A stretch of DNA of 64,000 nt from Utricularia gibba (taxonomy: Eukaryota; Streptophyta; Magnoliopsida; Lamiales; Lentibulariaceae), in NCBI GenBank assembly GCA_002189035.1, contig NEEC01000002.1, positions 3,557,001 through 3,621,000 on the forward strand. The letters are read 5' to 3'. Shown piece after piece: positions 61,534 to 64,000 of the stretch. Positions within the stretch are counted from its first letter, which is position 1; the number at the start of each line of letters is the position of its first letter. Under the pieces are notes generated by a model. That model did not search any database, was not told the DNA's origin, and saw nothing but the letters and a program-made list of their open reading frames with translations. The position numbers were made by a program, and so were the translations under genes.

Positions 61534-62659
61534 TTGGAAGGTTATGATTTCCTTCTACAAATGTACTCACGATTGAAGGTTTCAAGATATGTGACAGTGC
61601 TAGAAAAAATGGCCTTGTTTTATGGGATCTTATCTCATCACAAGAAAGTACGAGTGTATAAACATCACTTCAAATGCTCCATTGAGACGATATCAAGGTA
61701 TTTCAAGTCTATGCTCCAAACAATACTCAGACTCCATGAGATCCTCTTACAAAAACCAATACCTTTGAGATCAGCAAATTCATCTTAAAAATTAAGCATT
61801 TTTTAGGTACATTTTATTCAAAACATATTTAAAGATTGAGAAGTAGCTATCGATATACTTTTTTAAAGAAAGGAACTGTGAAGAAGCTTTGGATGGTACA
61901 TATATTGAGGCACGTTTAAAAGAAATCGTAAGCCATAGTATAGAAATTGCAAAGGCTATATTTCAACAAATGTTCTTGGAGTATGCAATGAAGACATGAA
62001 TCTCATATTTGTATTGCATGATGCATTAGAATGTTCAGATGGTATTGAAGTGTGCAAATGTATGAATTACAAAAAATTGCAAAGGTTAAACTTTTTTTGT
62101 GAGATTGGCGCTGATATTTTTTTGCTTCTATTTTGATATGAAAAAATGAAGGAAGATGATGTACGGTGTAAGCTATGCTAAAAGTATGAGAGTGAATTTA
62201 ATGATTTACATTTTTTATTTTTTCCATAGGTACATACTACTTGTGTTACAAAGGATATGCCAATACAGATGGATTTATAACAAATTACAGAAGTGTAAGT
62301 TATCATTTAAAAGAATGGGAAGCTGGAAATCAAGTCCCTCAAAATGCAAGTACTTTAATATATATGGCATGCATCTACTAGAAATGTGATTGTACAATCC
62401 TTCAAAGTGCTTGCTTTTATCCTATTCAAACTCAAAATTGCATTGTTTTGGAATGCACTCTATTACTTAATTGTATTTAGTAGAAAGCCATATCAACCCA
62501 TTTGAAGAGTTGATTCTTGAGGAATATGAAAATATAGATGCTGACAATGAAGAATTAGATGATCACATTTCTATCATTCAGAGTCCTAGAAATTATTCAA
62601 TGTATGGAAAAGCTCTAAAAGAAGACATTAGTGATTTACATAAAGTTGAGTTTCTATAA
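61534..62659 (+). pseudogene. PIF/Harbinger transposase, second element (broken)
   Basis: The frame from 61534 has SRYVTVLEKMALFYGILSHH, KCSIETISRYFKSMLQTILR and KPIP, the Harbinger helix-turn-helix region. Then, in shifting frames: ALDGTYIEARLKEIV at about 61890 (first catalytic Asp), an intron-like gap at about 62100-62228 ending in AG, YANTDGFITNYRSVSYHLKE at about 62255, and an ASTRNVIVQSFKVL segment at about 62370, where the catalytic Glu is replaced by Val. The tail FEELILEEYENIDADNEE is at 62500-62560. Frameshifts and stops make it inactive. It faces the Myb/SANT ORF at 63284-64000. Confidence 0.8.
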
Positions 62660-63283
62660 AGACAACTGCTGATATAGAATAAATTCTCTATATCATTCTG
62701 ACATATTATATGAATTCAGTCAACAATTCATTGTGCTTTTTTATTCTCTTGGATATCATGGTTGCAAAATTTTGAGTTTTTATTTAATCAAATTTGAAAA
62801 AAGTGAGTCAATATCAATCTCATATTCATCATTGTCTCATGGCGGAGTAATGAGTATGATTTTTCAAACCTAAACAGTTTTTTCATAACTAAACAATGAT
62901 GGATTTTTTTTGAGGGGGGGGGGGGCAATTTCATGTATCTTTTTTCAACACACTGTGGATGCTAAAATAACAAAACATTATGAGGTGCTAACAAAAAAAA
63001 CTTGTCCATTACAAACAACAAATCCAGTTGTATCAAGTTTCAACAAAGTTGAATTTATTTAACAAAAGCAAGCATACATAATGAAAGCAGCAAGTGTGGA
63101 TTCGGCACTCTTCATTTACTACTTGCTTTCATAAATTACAGCCAAGTTTAGCACAATCTACTCACACTAAGTTTTAGTAGACATAAGAAAGTAGTTGAGC
63201 TTCACAAAGTTAGTGCGAATAGTTTCATTGATATGAAAACACTGCATGGTAGACAATGGCAATGGCATTCTTTAAATAATTTC

Positions 63284-64000
63284 CTATGCACTTACTTGCC
63301 TTTCCTCATTCACTCGATCATTTTCTCCCATCTTTGAGGCAATAGTCCACAGTTCAGCACAAGTATGGTCAATTAATTCCATGATTTTAGCCAAGAAATC
63401 AGGTTATGCATGCAATGGCTTCTTTCTTCCAGATTTACGATTCTTGTCTTTTTGAGATGCATTACATTCTGCTTCTTTGGTCTTCAGTTTGGAATCAGCC
63501 TTTTAATGCTCTGAAAAGTGATTAGTCTCACAAAATGAGGGACCATCTTTAGAATAATAAGTTCCATTACCATCATATTGAAAGTTTGAATGAAGATATT
63601 CAAGAAATAATGAAGTCTATTCTACTTCATATTCAGACATTTCATTTTCCCTCTTCTTTGACGTAGCCTTCTTACAAGTTTCTGAGTTAGTCTTAGTAGC
63701 CTTGTCTTTCCCAAATATTTCTTGTCAATCCTTATAGTAGAGCCATGTTTTGAACCTCAAAGCATACAATCTCGAACAATTCTAGACCATAATTGAGCAA
63801 ATTATATAATGCATTCAACTAATAAAAATCTAAAAATTTATTAAAAAAACAGTTGATCTGAAAATCATTACATGATATACTTCCTTCCAAACTTCATTAC
63901 TTGCATCAAGCATATTTGTGTAACCAGTGCTTAATTTAGATAAGAAGTCTGTTAAAGAATAATACTCTTTTTTCCAATTGTGAACCTTGGAGTTGATGTG
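63284..64000 (-). pseudogene. Myb/SANT-like Harbinger ORF1 (partial at window edge)
   Basis: Enters from the right edge with KVHNWKKEYYSLTDFLSKLS and NMLDASNEVWKEV. This is the W..Y..L..L...GF and D..DEVW signature seen in the second half of Myb/SANT-like plant proteins. The rest, after an intron-like gap with stops near 63800-63870, gives LYYKD...EIFGKDKATKTNSE, a Lys/Ser-rich linker, and a C-terminus with CAELWTIASKMGENDRVNEE, stop at 63284-63286. Stops at several points mark decay. Convergent with the transposase, as expected for the two genes of one Harbinger element. The N-terminus lies outside the window. Confidence 0.7.

Noticed and set aside
62914-62925. Run of 12 G as a G-quadruplex site
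   Set aside because: A single homopolymer run without spaced G-tracts. It may also be an unreliable base call region, and no function can be supported.

Overview
The window is nuclear DNA of a flowering plant, most likely a eudicot. It has intron-rich genes with GT-AG splice sites, plant-type proteins (a 444-residue cytosolic enolase, an HD-Zip I homeobox protein, a chloroplast-type FKBP) and plant transposon lineages (Athila and Tat Ty3/gypsy, Ty1/copia, PIF/Harbinger, MULE, hAT). I see no rRNA, tRNA or CRISPR array. No species is claimed.

Only three ordinary host genes are recognisable. (1) An FKBP18-like peptidyl-prolyl isomerase, minus strand, 22.3-23.9 kb, with a lumen-type targeting peptide; a one-base deletion and an early stop suggest it is damaged. 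(2) An LMI1/ATHB51-like HD-Zip I transcription factor, minus strand, three exons, 36.8-37.6 kb. (3) A complete enolase gene, plus strand, 15 exons, 48.7-51.6 kb, with one GC-AG intron. They do not form a pathway or operon. A short PPR gene fragment lies at 46.2-46.5 kb.

The rest is a nest of transposable elements. 0-3.5 kb: decayed copia on the minus strand, its RT split by a solo LTR (family B). 3.56-6.3 kb: Athila-type LTR (family A) plus adjoining internal DNA that holds a MITE-like insert. 7.3-17.9 kb: a second copia carrying a PIF/Harbinger element, itself split by an Athila 5' LTR-gag fragment, and a solo copia-type LTR (family E). 19.5-20.9 kb: solo LTR (family C). 24.3-35.9 kb: an 11.6 kb Tat-type gypsy element bounded by a perfect ATTAC duplication, with gag, protease, RT and RNase H on the minus strand, a deletion of the integrase core, an extra ORF on the opposite strand, and A- and B-family LTRs nested in its 3' LTR. 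39.9-41.6 kb: MULE remnant. 43.3-46.5 kb: foldback repeat, truncated B and C LTRs, Harbinger Myb/SANT ORF and the PPR fragment. 52.8-53.7 kb: MITE-like element. 55.4-60.7 kb: hAT remnant and three solo LTRs. 61.5-64 kb: another Harbinger with transposase and convergent Myb/SANT ORF.

Solo LTRs with intact target-site duplications are frequent, so recombinational removal of elements has been active here. I found no convincing new biological system. The best leads are the organisation of the Tat element, the damaged FKBP gene, the enolase GC-AG intron with its open upstream frame, and templated filler DNA at one breakpoint. All identities come from motif recognition by eye; no database search was run.
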